From: Clostridia bacterium
GTDB taxonomy: Bacteria; Bacillota; Clostridia; Oscillospirales; Acutalibacteraceae
Length of the DNA stretch: 18,811 nucleotides
Reading direction: 5' to 3'
NCBI GenBank assembly: GCA_900770255.1
Contig: CAAGJN010000053.1
Coordinates: 1-18,811, forward strand
The translations under genes were made by a program, and so were the position numbers. This document shows positions 7,959-18,717 of this stretch, one piece after another; the first letter of the stretch is position 1, and each line of letters opens with the position of its first letter. The notes beneath the pieces were generated by a model, which saw only the letters and a program-made list of their open reading frames with translations, made no database searches and had not been told where the DNA came from.

Positions 7959-7979
7959 GAGACGCCGTGCGAGCGTCTT
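7959..7979. other. Hairpin 1 in the tex-rmlB gap
   Basis: AGACGC (7960-7965) pairs with GCGTCT (7973-7978) around a 7-base loop, 13 bases past the tex stop. No T run follows, so it is not a standard terminator. It could protect an mRNA end or mark a processing site. Confidence 0.45.
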
Positions 7980-7991
7980 ATACGAATACAT

Positions 7992-8010
7992 ATCCGGCTC
8001 TTTGCCGGAT
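7992..8010. other. Hairpin 2 in the rmlB leader
   Basis: ATCCGGC (7992-7998) pairs perfectly with GCCGGAT (8004-8010) around a 5-base loop, ending 14 bases before the GGAGG of rmlB. There is no T run. With hairpin 1 it forms a tandem pair that may mark the operon boundary or affect rmlB translation. Confidence 0.45.
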
Positions 8011-8036
8011 TATCAACTGACTTTGGAGGACAAAAT

Positions 8037-9056
8037 ATGAAAATTCTTGTAACGGGCGGCGCCGGATTTATCGGAAGCAACTTTATATATCATATGCTGC
8101 GCGAGCACCCGGATTATGATATTGTCTGCCTTGATTTGCTCACCTACGCAGGCAACCTCAAGACGCTCGACGAGGCAATGAAAAATGAGCATTTCAGGTT
8201 TGTCAGAGGAGATATAGCTGATCGTAAGCTTGTAGACGAGCTGTTTAGAGACGAAGAATTTGATATCGTTGTCAATTTCGCAGCCGAGAGCCATGTTGAC
8301 CGCTCCATCGAAAACCCGGAGGTATTTCTCAAAACGAATATCATGGGTACGGCGGCGCTTATGGATGCGGCCAGAGCAACAGGCGTTAAGCGCTATCATC
8401 AGGTTTCTACCGACGAGGTTTACGGAGATCTTCCGCTCGACAGACCCGATCTCTTTTTCACCGAGGAAACTCCGATACACACATCGAGCCCGTATTCGGC
8501 CTCAAAAGCATCGGCCGATCTGCTTGTGCTCGCTTATTACCGAACCTACGGCCTGCCTGTGACGATATCGCGCTGCTCGAACAACTACGGCCCGTATCAT
8601 TTTCCTGAAAAGCTTATTCCGCTGATGATCTCACGCGCATATAACAACGAGAGCCTGCCCGTTTACGGAGAGGGTCTCAATGTGCGCGACTGGCTCTATG
8701 TCGAGGATCATTGCCGCGCGATCGACATGATTATCCACGACGGCAGGGTGGGCGAGATCTATAACGTCGGCGGTCACAATGAAAAGCGCAATATAGACGT
8801 CGTCAAAACGATACTGCGTATCATGGACAAGCCCGAGTCGCTCATAACTCATGTTCGCGACAGAGCCGGACACGATCTGCGATATGCTATTGATCCGACT
8901 AAGATCCATAACGAGCTTGGTTGGTCGCCGGAGACGACCTTCGACGAGGGTATAAAAAAGACGGTCGATTGGTATATGAATAATAAATCCTGGTGGGAGG
9001 AAATTATAAACGGCGAATACCGAAATTATTACGAAAAAATGTACTCAAACAGATAA
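8037..9056 (+). CDS. rmlB: dTDP-glucose 4,6-dehydratase (339 aa)
   Basis: Short-chain dehydrogenase of the RmlB/RfbB type, converting dTDP-glucose to dTDP-4-keto-6-deoxyglucose, the second step of dTDP-L-rhamnose synthesis, in the cytoplasm. The NAD-binding GGAGFIG motif is at 7-13, the catalytic Thr-Asp-Glu at 125-127 (STDEVYG), and the YxxxK pair at Y153/K157. The NNYGPYHFPEKLIP block (182-195) is characteristic of this enzyme rather than of UDP-glucose epimerases. The length is normal. GGAGG seven bases upstream fixes the start. The usual partners rmlA, rmlC and rmlD are not in the window, which is unusual but seen where the pathway is scattered. It may be read from the tex transcript or from its own, unseen, promoter. 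Confidence 0.9.
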   Translation: MKILVTGGAGFIGSNFIYHMLREHPDYDIVCLDLLTYAGNLKTLDEAMKNEHFRFVRGDIADRKLVDELFRDEEFDIVVNFAAESHVDRSIENPEVFLKTNIMGTAALMDAARATGVKRYHQVSTDEVYGDLPLDRPDLFFTEETPIHTSSPYSASKASADLLVLAYYRTYGLPVTISRCSNNYGPYHFPEKLIPLMISRAYNNESLPVYGEGLNVRDWLYVEDHCRAIDMIIHDGRVGEIYNVGGHNEKRNIDVVKTILRIMDKPESLITHVRDRAGHDLRYAIDPTKIHNELGWSPETTFDEGIKKTVDWYMNNKSWWEEIINGEYRNYYEKMYSNR

Positions 9057-9067
9057 ATATTTCTGTG

Positions 9068-9100
9068 CATGGGCTGCTTAATGTCCTATGATATATTTTT
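9068..9100 (+). terminator. Possible weak terminator after rmlB
   Basis: CATGGG (9068-9073) can pair with CCTATG (9085-9090) with one G-T pair and an 11-base loop, then an AT stretch and TTTTT at 9096-9100. The stem is short and the T run is five bases away, so the call is tentative. Termination here would be expected before the strong promoter that follows. Confidence 0.35.
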
Positions 9101-9114
9101 GAACTCAAGTACAA

Positions 9115-9135
9115 AAAAGTGTTTACAATACTTTT
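9115..9135. promoter_or_regulatory. Palindromic operator candidate over the -35 box
   Basis: AAAAGT at 9115-9120 and ACTTTT at 9130-9135 are perfect inverted half-sites, and the inner bases extend the symmetry to 8 of 10 pairs across 21 bp. The palindrome covers the whole -35 hexamer (9122-9127), the classic position for repression. Its size suits a TetR-family dimer site, and a TetR-type gene is the first gene of this transcript, so autoregulation is the natural reading. Confidence 0.6.
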
Positions 9136-9150
9136 CTTTCGTGCTATAAT
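9122..9150 (+). promoter_or_regulatory. Strong sigma-A promoter of the TetR-aminotransferase operon
   Basis: TTTACA (9122-9127) and a perfect TATAAT (9145-9150) with a 17-bp spacer form the best promoter in the window. Transcription would start near 9157, about 43 bases before the regulator's ATG. Confidence 0.85.
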
Positions 9151-9199
9151 ACAGAAAAAGGGGGGCGGATTACGCTCTGCCTTTGGTTAGGAGCTCTCT

Positions 9200-9838
9200 A
9201 TGTCGGATAAAAAAGATAAAAAGGAGAAAGAGAAGGCTCAGATTGCTGAGACAGCGGCTGAACCTTCAAGGCGTTCCAGAAAAAAACAGAACACCCACAG
9301 AGCAATCCTTCATCAGGCAAAGGTGCTTTTTGAAAAAGAGGGCATCGGCAATGTGACTATCGAGCAGATAAGCGAGAGCGCGGATGTCTCGCGTTCGACC
9401 TTCTTCTCTCACTTTGCCTCAGTTGACGATCTTCTTAAGGAGATCTCCGACGAGGAGATAAATGATGTCTTTGAAGCGGCAAAAAAGGGGGACGGTGAGC
9501 TTACCGTCAGCGCCTTGTTAAAGCAACTCAACGATGACACATACCCTTATCCATATCTTTCCTGCGAGGTTCTGATGCGCGGAATACTCACAAAGGGTGA
9601 ATCCAATTTTGCACAGGTAGACCGATTCCTGCGCAAAGAGATCGTTACTGATAAAAGCTATGCAAAAGCTCTTGAGGAATTTTCCTCAAAGGAGCTGTCG
9701 GCGCTTATTCTCGGAGCTTTCTTCGGCCTGATCTTCCAGAAGATGATAAACGATGAGAGCTTCACGAACCCCGATGAAACAAGTGTGACTATCCAGAAAT
9801 TCATAAAATATCTGAAAAATCAGGAGGAATTATCATGA
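9200..9838 (+). CDS. TetR/AcrR-family transcriptional regulator (212 aa)
   Basis: One-component repressor-type regulator. A Lys/Glu-rich N-terminal tail (1-30) precedes the TetR DNA-binding domain at about 32-80, with the helix-turn-helix at 53-72 (TIEQISESADVSRSTFFSHF, the family's T-x-x-I-A...S-x-x-T-x-F-x-x-F pattern). The helical ligand-binding part fills the rest and is, as usual, not informative about the ligand. AGGAG sits 6 bases before the ATG. The stop overlaps the next gene's start by four bases (ATGA), which implies translational coupling to the aminotransferase. It probably binds the palindrome over its own -35 box and so controls both genes; the inducer may be a substrate or product of the aminotransferase (inference). 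Confidence 0.87.
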   Translation: MSDKKDKKEKEKAQIAETAAEPSRRSRKKQNTHRAILHQAKVLFEKEGIGNVTIEQISESADVSRSTFFSHFASVDDLLKEISDEEINDVFEAAKKGDGELTVSALLKQLNDDTYPYPYLSCEVLMRGILTKGESNFAQVDRFLRKEIVTDKSYAKALEEFSSKELSALILGAFFGLIFQKMINDESFTNPDETSVTIQKFIKYLKNQEELS

Positions 9839-11340
9839 GCAACGGATATGGAATCAGCAAATGGGAAGACGCAAAGACCATTTACAAGGAGCTCGACGAG
9901 CTCACTTCTAAGCCGATCTACTGCGTCACGGAAGAGGCACTCAAGGATGTTCTCGACTATTTTGAGACAAAGTGTGCAAAGTCTAAGGCTATCACTACTG
10001 AGGCTAAGCAGTATATCCCCGGCGGTGTTCAGCACAACCTTGCTTTCAACTATCCCTTCCCGATCTGCGTGACCAAGGCAGAGGGTGCTTTCCTCTATGA
10101 CCTTGACGGCAACAAGTATTATGACTTTCTGCAGGCAGGCGGCCCGACTATTCTCGGAAGCAACTATGCTCCCGTGAGAGAAAAGGTTATCAAGCTTCTT
10201 GAGGAGTGCGGCCCCGTTACCGGCCTGTTCCACGAGGGCGAGCTTCTTCTTGCTAAGGAGATCAACAAACATATGCCCAATGTCGAGATGTTCCGTATGC
10301 TCGGTTCGGGCACTGAGTCTGTTATGGCCGCTATCCGTGTTGCACGCTGCGCCACAAAGGCAAAGCGCATAATCAAGGTCGGCGGCGCATATCACGGCTG
10401 GTCTGATCAGATGGTTTACGGACTTAAGATCCCGGGCTCCCGATCTTTCCTTGAGTCCCACGGTATTCCGCATAGCTGCTACGGCACGACCGATGAGGTC
10501 AGACCTAACGATCTTGACATGCTCGAGAAGATGCTCAAGCTCAACAAGATGCGCGGCGGCACAGCTGCTGTTATCGTCGAACCCGTCGGCCCCGAGAGCG
10601 GTACAAGACCGGTTGATTTTAACTACAATAAAGAAGTCAGAAAGCTCTGCGACAAGTACGGCTGCCTGTTCATCTTCGATGAGGTCGTTACCGGCTTCCG
10701 CGTAGGCCTCGGCGGTGCTCAGGGCTACTTTGATGTCGTGCCCGATCTGACAATCTTTGGCAAGATTGTCGCAGGCGGCTATCCGTCAGCGGGCGGTGTT
10801 GGCGGTAAGAAGGAGTTCGTCAGCGGCATGGCTGCCGGTGTTGGCACGATGATGAAGCGTGCGTATGTAGGAGGTACCCTTGCAGCTAACCCGCTTTCAT
10901 CCTATGCGGGCTATTGTGCTATACAGGAGATCGCAAGAACCAATGCCTGCGAGGTTGCGGGCAGAGCCGGTGATAGACTTGCGGCAGGCCTCAAGGATCT
11001 TGTCAATAAGTACGGTCTTCCATATGTTGTCTACAACCAGGGCTCGATCGTCCACCTCGAGTGCACGGGCGCTATGAGCTACGATTTTAGCTCAATGAAC
11101 ATACTCAAGTCCGCTATTCCGATGCTCAAGATGAAGCCCGAGATGCTCCGCAGAAAGTCCGCTATGGAGGAGATGGGCGCCGCCTATATGGCAAACGGTA
11201 TCGTTACTCTTGCCGGCAGCCGTCTTTACACCTCAATGGCAGATACCGACGAGGTCATCGACGGTGCTCTTGAGAGATTTGACGACGTCTTCAAAAACGT
11301 TAAGGTTTGCCCCTCAGACCGCGTTTTTGCAAAGAAGTAA
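9835..11340 (+). CDS. Class III PLP aminotransferase, glutamate-1-semialdehyde-aminomutase-like (501 aa)
   Basis: PLP enzyme of aminotransferase class III, nearest in motifs to glutamate-1-semialdehyde 2,1-aminomutase. Visible are the phosphate-binding GSGTES (157-162), GAYHGWSD (184-191), the PLP-ring aspartate D282 in FDEVVTGFR, the Schiff-base lysine K310 (FGKIVAGGYP) and GGTLAANP (346-353). At 501 aa it is about 70 longer than HemL, with an N-terminal extension of about 55 residues before the usual IPGG start. No tetrapyrrole gene is near, so a HemL role is unlikely and the amino donor and acceptor are unknown. Codon use is markedly different from neighbours: Ile is almost always ATC/ATT and Lys nearly always AAG, suggesting high expression. 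It overlaps the TetR gene by four bases and ends just before a strong terminator. Confidence 0.87.
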   Translation: MSNGYGISKWEDAKTIYKELDELTSKPIYCVTEEALKDVLDYFETKCAKSKAITTEAKQYIPGGVQHNLAFNYPFPICVTKAEGAFLYDLDGNKYYDFLQAGGPTILGSNYAPVREKVIKLLEECGPVTGLFHEGELLLAKEINKHMPNVEMFRMLGSGTESVMAAIRVARCATKAKRIIKVGGAYHGWSDQMVYGLKIPGSRSFLESHGIPHSCYGTTDEVRPNDLDMLEKMLKLNKMRGGTAAVIVEPVGPESGTRPVDFNYNKEVRKLCDKYGCLFIFDEVVTGFRVGLGGAQGYFDVVPDLTIFGKIVAGGYPSAGGVGGKKEFVSGMAAGVGTMMKRAYVGGTLAANPLSSYAGYCAIQEIARTNACEVAGRAGDRLAAGLKDLVNKYGLPYVVYNQGSIVHLECTGAMSYDFSSMNILKSAIPMLKMKPEMLRRKSAMEEMGAAYMANGIVTLAGSRLYTSMADTDEVIDGALERFDDVFKNVKVCPSDRVFAKK

Positions 11341-11360
11341 TCAACTGAAAAGCTTTATGT

Positions 11361-11388
11361 ACGCTCTCCTTCGGGAGGGCGTCTTTTT
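11361..11388 (+). terminator. Intrinsic terminator of the aminotransferase operon
   Basis: A 9-bp GC-rich stem (ACGCTCTCC at 11361-11369 with GGAGGGCGT at 11374-11382, one G-T pair) closes on a TTCG tetraloop and is followed by C and five T residues. This is a textbook Rho-independent terminator 20 bases past the stop codon. Confidence 0.95.
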
Positions 11389-11421
11389 CTGTTTGCCGAT
11401 GGGCGTTTTTGTAAAATTTCA

Positions 11422-11450
11422 TTGAATAACTGCGGTAAATGTGATACTAT
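11422..11450 (+). promoter_or_regulatory. Likely promoter of the radC-uvrB-uvrA operon
   Basis: TTGAAT (11422-11427) and TACTAT (11445-11450), each 4 of 6 to consensus, are 17 bp apart. An overlapping TGT-GATACT extended -10 (11440-11448) is an alternative. No LexA box of the Gram-positive GAAC-N4-GTTC form is visible near it. Confidence 0.4.
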
Positions 11451-11498
11451 GATATATATATTTGTTAAATTTATCTGTTGATGAAAGCAGGCCGGTTT

Positions 11499-12182
11499 AT
11501 GCACGAAAATCATCGAAAGAGAGTTAAAGAGCGTTTCCTAAAAGACGGTATTGAAAACATGCCCGATCACGAAGTGCTGGAGCTTCTTCTGTTTTTCGCC
11601 ATACCGCGCAAAGACACAAACGCTCTTGCACATGAGCTGATAGACCGTTTTAGCTCGCTCAACAGTGTTCTTGAGGCTTCGTTCGAGGATCTTATCGAGG
11701 TCAACGGTATCGGAGAAACTTCCGCGCAGCTTATAACGCTTGTATTTCAGATAACCAAGAAATATCTCAGAAACGCTTCCGACAGAAAGCTCAAAAGATA
11801 TGACGGTCCGGAGTCGGTCAAAGACTTGCTGATGTCAAAATACCTCGGCGCAAGAGAAGAAATCGTCTACATGCTTTCTCTCGATTTTGACAATAATATA
11901 CTTGCGATCAATAAAATATCGCACGGGACATTTTCGGCGGCAACTATAGACAAGCGCTTCGTGCTTGAAACTGCGTTCAGAAACAAGGCTCATTCAGTCG
12001 TTCTCGTTCACAATCATGTCAACGGCATACCCGTTCCGTCGCGCGATGATCTGAATACCACGAAGACGGTAGGAGATTTCTTTCAGGGCGTCAATGTCCA
12101 TCTTATAGATCACCTTATCTATACTGACAAGGATATTTTTTCAATGGCGCAGGTCAAAAAATTTGCTCCGCTGTTCATTTAA
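11499..12182 (+). CDS. radC: RadC-family JAB/MPN-domain protein (227 aa)
   Basis: RadC-like protein, named from DNA repair genetics although the biochemical role is unsettled. An N-terminal helix-hairpin-helix-like region (about 20-80, with LIEVNGIGETSAQLI at 65-79) precedes a JAB/MPN metalloprotease-like domain (about 105-225). The JAMM metal motif HxHx7SxxD is intact: H171, H173, S181, D184. The Pro-Ser of the usual HNHPSG is Val-Asn here. The start at 11499 gives the usual MHENHRKR opening and has CAGG seven bases ahead; the in-frame TTG (11478) and ATG (11481) upstream have no ribosome site. It is the first gene of a tight run with uvrB, 11 bp apart, which supports a DNA-damage-related role. 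Confidence 0.87.
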   Translation: MHENHRKRVKERFLKDGIENMPDHEVLELLLFFAIPRKDTNALAHELIDRFSSLNSVLEASFEDLIEVNGIGETSAQLITLVFQITKKYLRNASDRKLKRYDGPESVKDLLMSKYLGAREEIVYMLSLDFDNNILAINKISHGTFSAATIDKRFVLETAFRNKAHSVVLVHNHVNGIPVPSRDDLNTTKTVGDFFQGVNVHLIDHLIYTDKDIFSMAQVKKFAPLFI

Positions 12183-12193
12183 GAGGAAATGGT

Positions 12194-14155
12194 ATGGATA
12201 AATTCATTCTTCATTCTCAATATCAGCCGATGGGCGATCAGCCGCAGGCGATAGCCGAGCTTACGGACGGCGTAAACAGAGGTTTTAAGGAACAGACTCT
12301 GCTTGGCGTCACCGGCTCGGGAAAAACTTTTACTATGGCCAATGTCATAGCAAACCTCAACCGCCCTACTCTGGTTTTAGCTCACAATAAAACTCTCGCG
12401 GCTCAGCTCTGCTCTGAGTTTCGCGAGTTTTTTCCTGAAAATGCAGTCGAATATTTTGTCTCATACTACGATTACTATCAGCCCGAGGCCTATATCCCGG
12501 CAACCGACACATATATCGAAAAGGACTCGGCGATAAACGATGAGATAGATAAGCTCCGTCACTCGGCGACTTCTGCGCTCTCCGAGCGCCGCGACGTCAT
12601 AATCGTAGCCAGCGTATCCTGTATATACAGCCTCGGTGATCCCATAGATTACCGCAACATGGTCATTTCTCTGCGTCCCGGCATGGAGAAGAGCCGTGAT
12701 GAGGTCATAAAGAAGCTCGTCGAGATACAGTATGAGCGCAATGACATAAACTTCATAAGAAATAAGTTCAGAGTGCGCGGCGATGTGCTTGAGATATTCC
12801 CCGCGCAGTCGAGCGAAAATGCGATAAGGGTCGAGTTTTTCGGAGATGAGGTCGATAGGATCTCTGAAATAAATGCGCTGACGGGCGAGGTCAGGGGAGT
12901 GCTGTCGCATGTCGCGATCTATCCCGCATCCCACTATGTGGTGTCGCAGGAAAAAATGGAGCGCTCGATAAAAGAAATATATGAGGAAATGACCGAGCGC
13001 GTTGCGCTGTTTGAAAGTCAGGGCAAGCTTCTCGAAGCGCAGAGAATAAAACAGCGTACGGAATATGACATTGAAATGCTGCGCGAAACAGGGTTCTGCA
13101 AGGGAATAGAAAACTATTCGCGTGTCATGTCAGGGCGAGAACCGGGTTCTCCGCCGTTTACTCTGCTCGACTATTTTCCGAAGGACTTCTTGCTTTTCAT
13201 AGATGAGTCGCACGTCACTCTGCCGCAGGTGAGAGGCATGTACGGGGGAGACCGCTCAAGAAAGGATACGCTTATAGATTTCGGCTTTCGTCTGCCTTCG
13301 GCCTATGATAACCGTCCGCTAACATTTGACGAGTTTTACGGCAAAGTCGGACAAAAGATCTTTGTCAGCGCAACCCCCGGAGAATTTGAACGCGAGACGA
13401 GTGCCCGCGTCGCCGAACAGCTGATCCGTCCTACAGGGCTTGCTGATCCGTCTATATCCGTCAGACCCACGGAGGGGCAGATAGACGATATCATATCTGA
13501 GATAAATATCCGCGTCGAACGCCATGAGCGCGTGCTGCTCACGACGCTGACGAAAAAAATGGCCGAGGATCTGACGGATTATCTCGAGGATCTCGGCATA
13601 AAGGTGCGCTATATGCACCACGACATCGATACGATAGAGCGCATGGAGATAATTCGCGATCTGCGTCTCGGTGAATTTGATGTTCTCGTCGGGATCAACC
13701 TACTGCGCGAGGGGCTCGATATCCCGGAGGTTTCGCTTGTCATGATCCTCGACGCTGATAAGGAGGGTTTCCTGCGCTCCGAAACGTCGCTCATTCAGAC
13801 GGTAGGCCGCGCGGCAAGAAACGCAAACGGGGAGGTTATAATGTATGCCGCCTGCGTAACGCCGTCAATGGAACGCGCCATAGTTGAGACGGAGCGCCGC
13901 CGAAAGAAGCAGCTCGAGTATAACGAAGAGCACGGAATCGTGCCCAAGACGATAATAAAGGGCGTACACGATGTTATAGAGATAACGAGCAGGAAAGACA
14001 AGGGCGAAAAGCCGATAAAGAAGATGAGCCGCAAGGAACGCGAAGAGATGATAGTCCGTCTGACTGCCGAGATGAAGGCAGCGGCGAAAATCCTTGAATT
14101 TGAGCATGCGGCGTATTTGCGCGATAAGATAAATAAACTGAGAGAAGAAAAATAG
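12194..14155 (+). CDS. uvrB: Excinuclease ABC subunit UvrB (653 aa)
   Basis: Damage-verification helicase of nucleotide excision repair; it receives damaged DNA from UvrA and recruits UvrC. The opening FILHSQYQPMGDQPQAI is diagnostic, with Walker A GVTGSGKTFT at 38-47. The beta-hairpin region that clamps one strand starts around 92 (YYDYYQPEAY). The DESH box lies near 339-342, helicase motif VI near 540 (QTVGRAARN), and the C-terminal UVR motif that binds UvrC is at about 620-650. The length is that of intact UvrB. AAGAGGAA precedes the ATG. uvrC is not in the window, as is common where it sits elsewhere. Confidence 0.98.
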   Translation: MDKFILHSQYQPMGDQPQAIAELTDGVNRGFKEQTLLGVTGSGKTFTMANVIANLNRPTLVLAHNKTLAAQLCSEFREFFPENAVEYFVSYYDYYQPEAYIPATDTYIEKDSAINDEIDKLRHSATSALSERRDVIIVASVSCIYSLGDPIDYRNMVISLRPGMEKSRDEVIKKLVEIQYERNDINFIRNKFRVRGDVLEIFPAQSSENAIRVEFFGDEVDRISEINALTGEVRGVLSHVAIYPASHYVVSQEKMERSIKEIYEEMTERVALFESQGKLLEAQRIKQRTEYDIEMLRETGFCKGIENYSRVMSGREPGSPPFTLLDYFPKDFLLFIDESHVTLPQVRGMYGGDRSRKDTLIDFGFRLPSAYDNRPLTFDEFYGKVGQKIFVSATPGEFERETSARVAEQLIRPTGLADPSISVRPTEGQIDDIISEINIRVERHERVLLTTLTKKMAEDLTDYLEDLGIKVRYMHHDIDTIERMEIIRDLRLGEFDVLVGINLLREGLDIPEVSLVMILDADKEGFLRSETSLIQTVGRAARNANGEVIMYAACVTPSMERAIVETERRRKKQLEYNEEHGIVPKTIIKGVHDVIEITSRKDKGEKPIKKMSRKEREEMIVRLTAEMKAAAKILEFEHAAYLRDKINKLREEK

Positions 14156-14169
14156 CGGAGGCTGAAATT

Positions 14170-17007
<2,838 letters not shown>

Positions 17008-17011
17008 ATAT

Positions 17012-18655
17012 ATGTTCAGAGCAAGAATGATAAGCTCGCTCGAAAAGGTGTTTTCCGACACGGAGCCCTCATGCGCTTCGTTCACGAGTTTTTCTATGCT
17101 CAAAAATGAGCGCAGCTCTTTTCAGCTCGCTTTCTATGCCACAGAAACGTCTGAATATGAGCTTTCCGTTTCCGGATGGGAGCAGGGGAGTCTTTCGGTA
17201 TATGAGGTTGTCGAGGTAAATTCCGATCTTCCCGCTTTTGAGGATTCCGACTGCTACTATCTGCGTAAAACACCCGGACTTTATCCCGATCTTCTCAGAC
17301 CGCTTGACGGCGGTGTGTTCAGCGCTGAGGGGGAGAAGTGGCACAGCATCTGGATTGAGCTTGACGCTTCAAATGTACCCGCAGGCAAGCATGACGTCTT
17401 TGTTACTCTCTCTAAGGGAAAAGAGACTGTAACAAATATTGTCACAGCCGAAGTCATCAATGTCAATTTGCCCGATCAGGAACTCATGTGCACCTTGTGG
17501 TTTCATTCCGACTGCCTTGCCACATATTACGATGTTGAAGTGTTCAGCGAGGAGCACTGGTCGATAATTGAAAAATATATTTTAAACGCCGTGCGTCACG
17601 GAGTAAACTTTATTTTAACTCCGCTCTTTACCCCTCCGCTCGATACCGAAGTGGGCGGAGAGCGTCCGGCAGTCCAGCTTGTTGATGTAATCGTTACCAA
17701 GGACGGATATAAGTTCGGCTTTGACAGGCTTGAACGCTGGATAAAGATGTGCGACAGGTGCGGTGTGAAATATTTTGAAATGTCGCATCTGTTCACTCAA
17801 TGGGGCGCGGAGCACGCGCCTAAGATAGTAGCCGACGTCAACGGAGAGGAAAAGCGCATATTCGGTTGGGAAACCGACGCGGCAAGCAAAGAATATACGG
17901 ACTTTCTGCGTCAGTTTGCAGCTGCGCTCATAGGATTTATCGACCGATACGGGCTTCGCTGCCGCTGCCGCTTTCATGTCTCGGATGAACCGTCGCTTGG
18001 GCAGTATAATGCATATAAAAAGCGCGCCGATCTGATCGCTGAGATATTCCCGGGCTTTAAGGTGATCGATGCGCTCTCCGATATCGAATTTTTTGACAAG
18101 GGTGCGGTAAAATACCCGATACCGTCCGAAAATCACGCCGATGATTTTGTCGGTAAATCGGAGGAGTTTTGGACATATTACTGCTGCGGTCAGCACAATC
18201 AGAATGTGCCGAACAGATTTTTTGCAATGCCCTCGGCAAGAAACCGTATTCTCGGAACACTGCTGTATAAATATGATGCGGCGGGCTTTTTACAGTGGGG
18301 ATATAACTACTGGTATTCTCAGTTTTCAAAGCATCCGGTGGATCCGTTTACCGTCACCGATGCAGACAAAGCGTTTCCCTCCGGAGATGCGTTCGCTGTT
18401 TATCCCGGAGATAACGGCGAGCCGCTGAACTCTCTGAGGTTTAAAGTGTTTTACGACGCTTTGCAGGATCTTCGCGCAATGCGCCTGCTTGAGAGCCTGA
18501 TCGGACGTGAAGAAACTCTGGAGCTTGTCACTCAGGGCGAGGAGTTCACATTCAAGAGCTATCCGCACCAAAGCAGCTATATTTTAGCCATGAGAGAGCG
18601 CGTAAACAGCGCGATAAAAGAGCATATAAATAATAAAAGCACCGCGATCGCATGA
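17012..18655 (+). CDS. GH123/DUF4091-like glycoside hydrolase family protein (547 aa)
   Basis: Resembles the DUF4091 / glycoside hydrolase 123 catalytic family, whose studied members are beta-N-acetylgalactosaminidases using substrate-assisted catalysis with an Asp-Glu pair. The N-terminal part (about 1-155) looks like the beta-sandwich seen before the barrel. The catalytic region (about 160-490) has the DE pair at D325-E326 (HVSDEPS), an aromatic GFLQWGYNYWY segment (425-435) and the typical YPGDNGEPLNSLRFK end (464-478). No signal peptide is present, so it probably acts on internalised sugar or has another role. GGAGG nine bases before the ATG lies inside the end of uvrA, and the gap is 4 bp, so it is co-transcribed with repair genes. 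An IS element begins one base past its stop. The family call is fairly sure; the substrate is not known. Confidence 0.75.
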   Translation: MFRARMISSLEKVFSDTEPSCASFTSFSMLKNERSSFQLAFYATETSEYELSVSGWEQGSLSVYEVVEVNSDLPAFEDSDCYYLRKTPGLYPDLLRPLDGGVFSAEGEKWHSIWIELDASNVPAGKHDVFVTLSKGKETVTNIVTAEVINVNLPDQELMCTLWFHSDCLATYYDVEVFSEEHWSIIEKYILNAVRHGVNFILTPLFTPPLDTEVGGERPAVQLVDVIVTKDGYKFGFDRLERWIKMCDRCGVKYFEMSHLFTQWGAEHAPKIVADVNGEEKRIFGWETDAASKEYTDFLRQFAAALIGFIDRYGLRCRCRFHVSDEPSLGQYNAYKKRADLIAEIFPGFKVIDALSDIEFFDKGAVKYPIPSENHADDFVGKSEEFWTYYCCGQHNQNVPNRFFAMPSARNRILGTLLYKYDAAGFLQWGYNYWYSQFSKHPVDPFTVTDADKAFPSGDAFAVYPGDNGEPLNSLRFKVFYDALQDLRAMRLLESLIGREETLELVTQGEEFTFKSYPHQSSYILAMRERVNSAIKEHINNKSTAIA

Positions 18656-18656
18656 C

Positions 18657-18684
18657 TGAACTGCACCCCAATTGTTAGACAGTA
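18657..18684. repeat. IS terminal inverted repeat (left end)
   Basis: 28-bp end beginning TGAACTGCACCCCAATTG. It resembles the reverse complement of 92-119, with identical outer TGAAC and inner GACAGTA and a one-base slip in the C-rich middle. Confidence 0.75.
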
Positions 18685-18700
18685 TGGTATACTATATAAC
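18672..18700 (+). promoter_or_regulatory. IS transposase promoter
   Basis: TTGTTA (18672-18677), inside the terminal repeat, and TATAAC (18695-18700) are 17 bp apart. A weak -35 embedded in the left end is usual for IS3-family elements. Confidence 0.5.
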
Positions 18701-18717
18701 AAGTGGGGTGTTTTATT

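Noticed and set aside
9835..11340. Calling the aminotransferase hemL
   Set aside because: It is about 70 residues longer than HemL, has a different N-terminus, and no other tetrapyrrole gene is nearby.
11478..11498. TTG/ATG starts upstream of the RadC-family gene
   Set aside because: No ribosome site; the downstream ATG restores the usual MHENHRKR opening.
11389..11498. SOS (LexA) control of the radC-uvrB-uvrA operon
   Set aside because: No GAAC-N4-GTTC site or close variant was found in the upstream region by eye.
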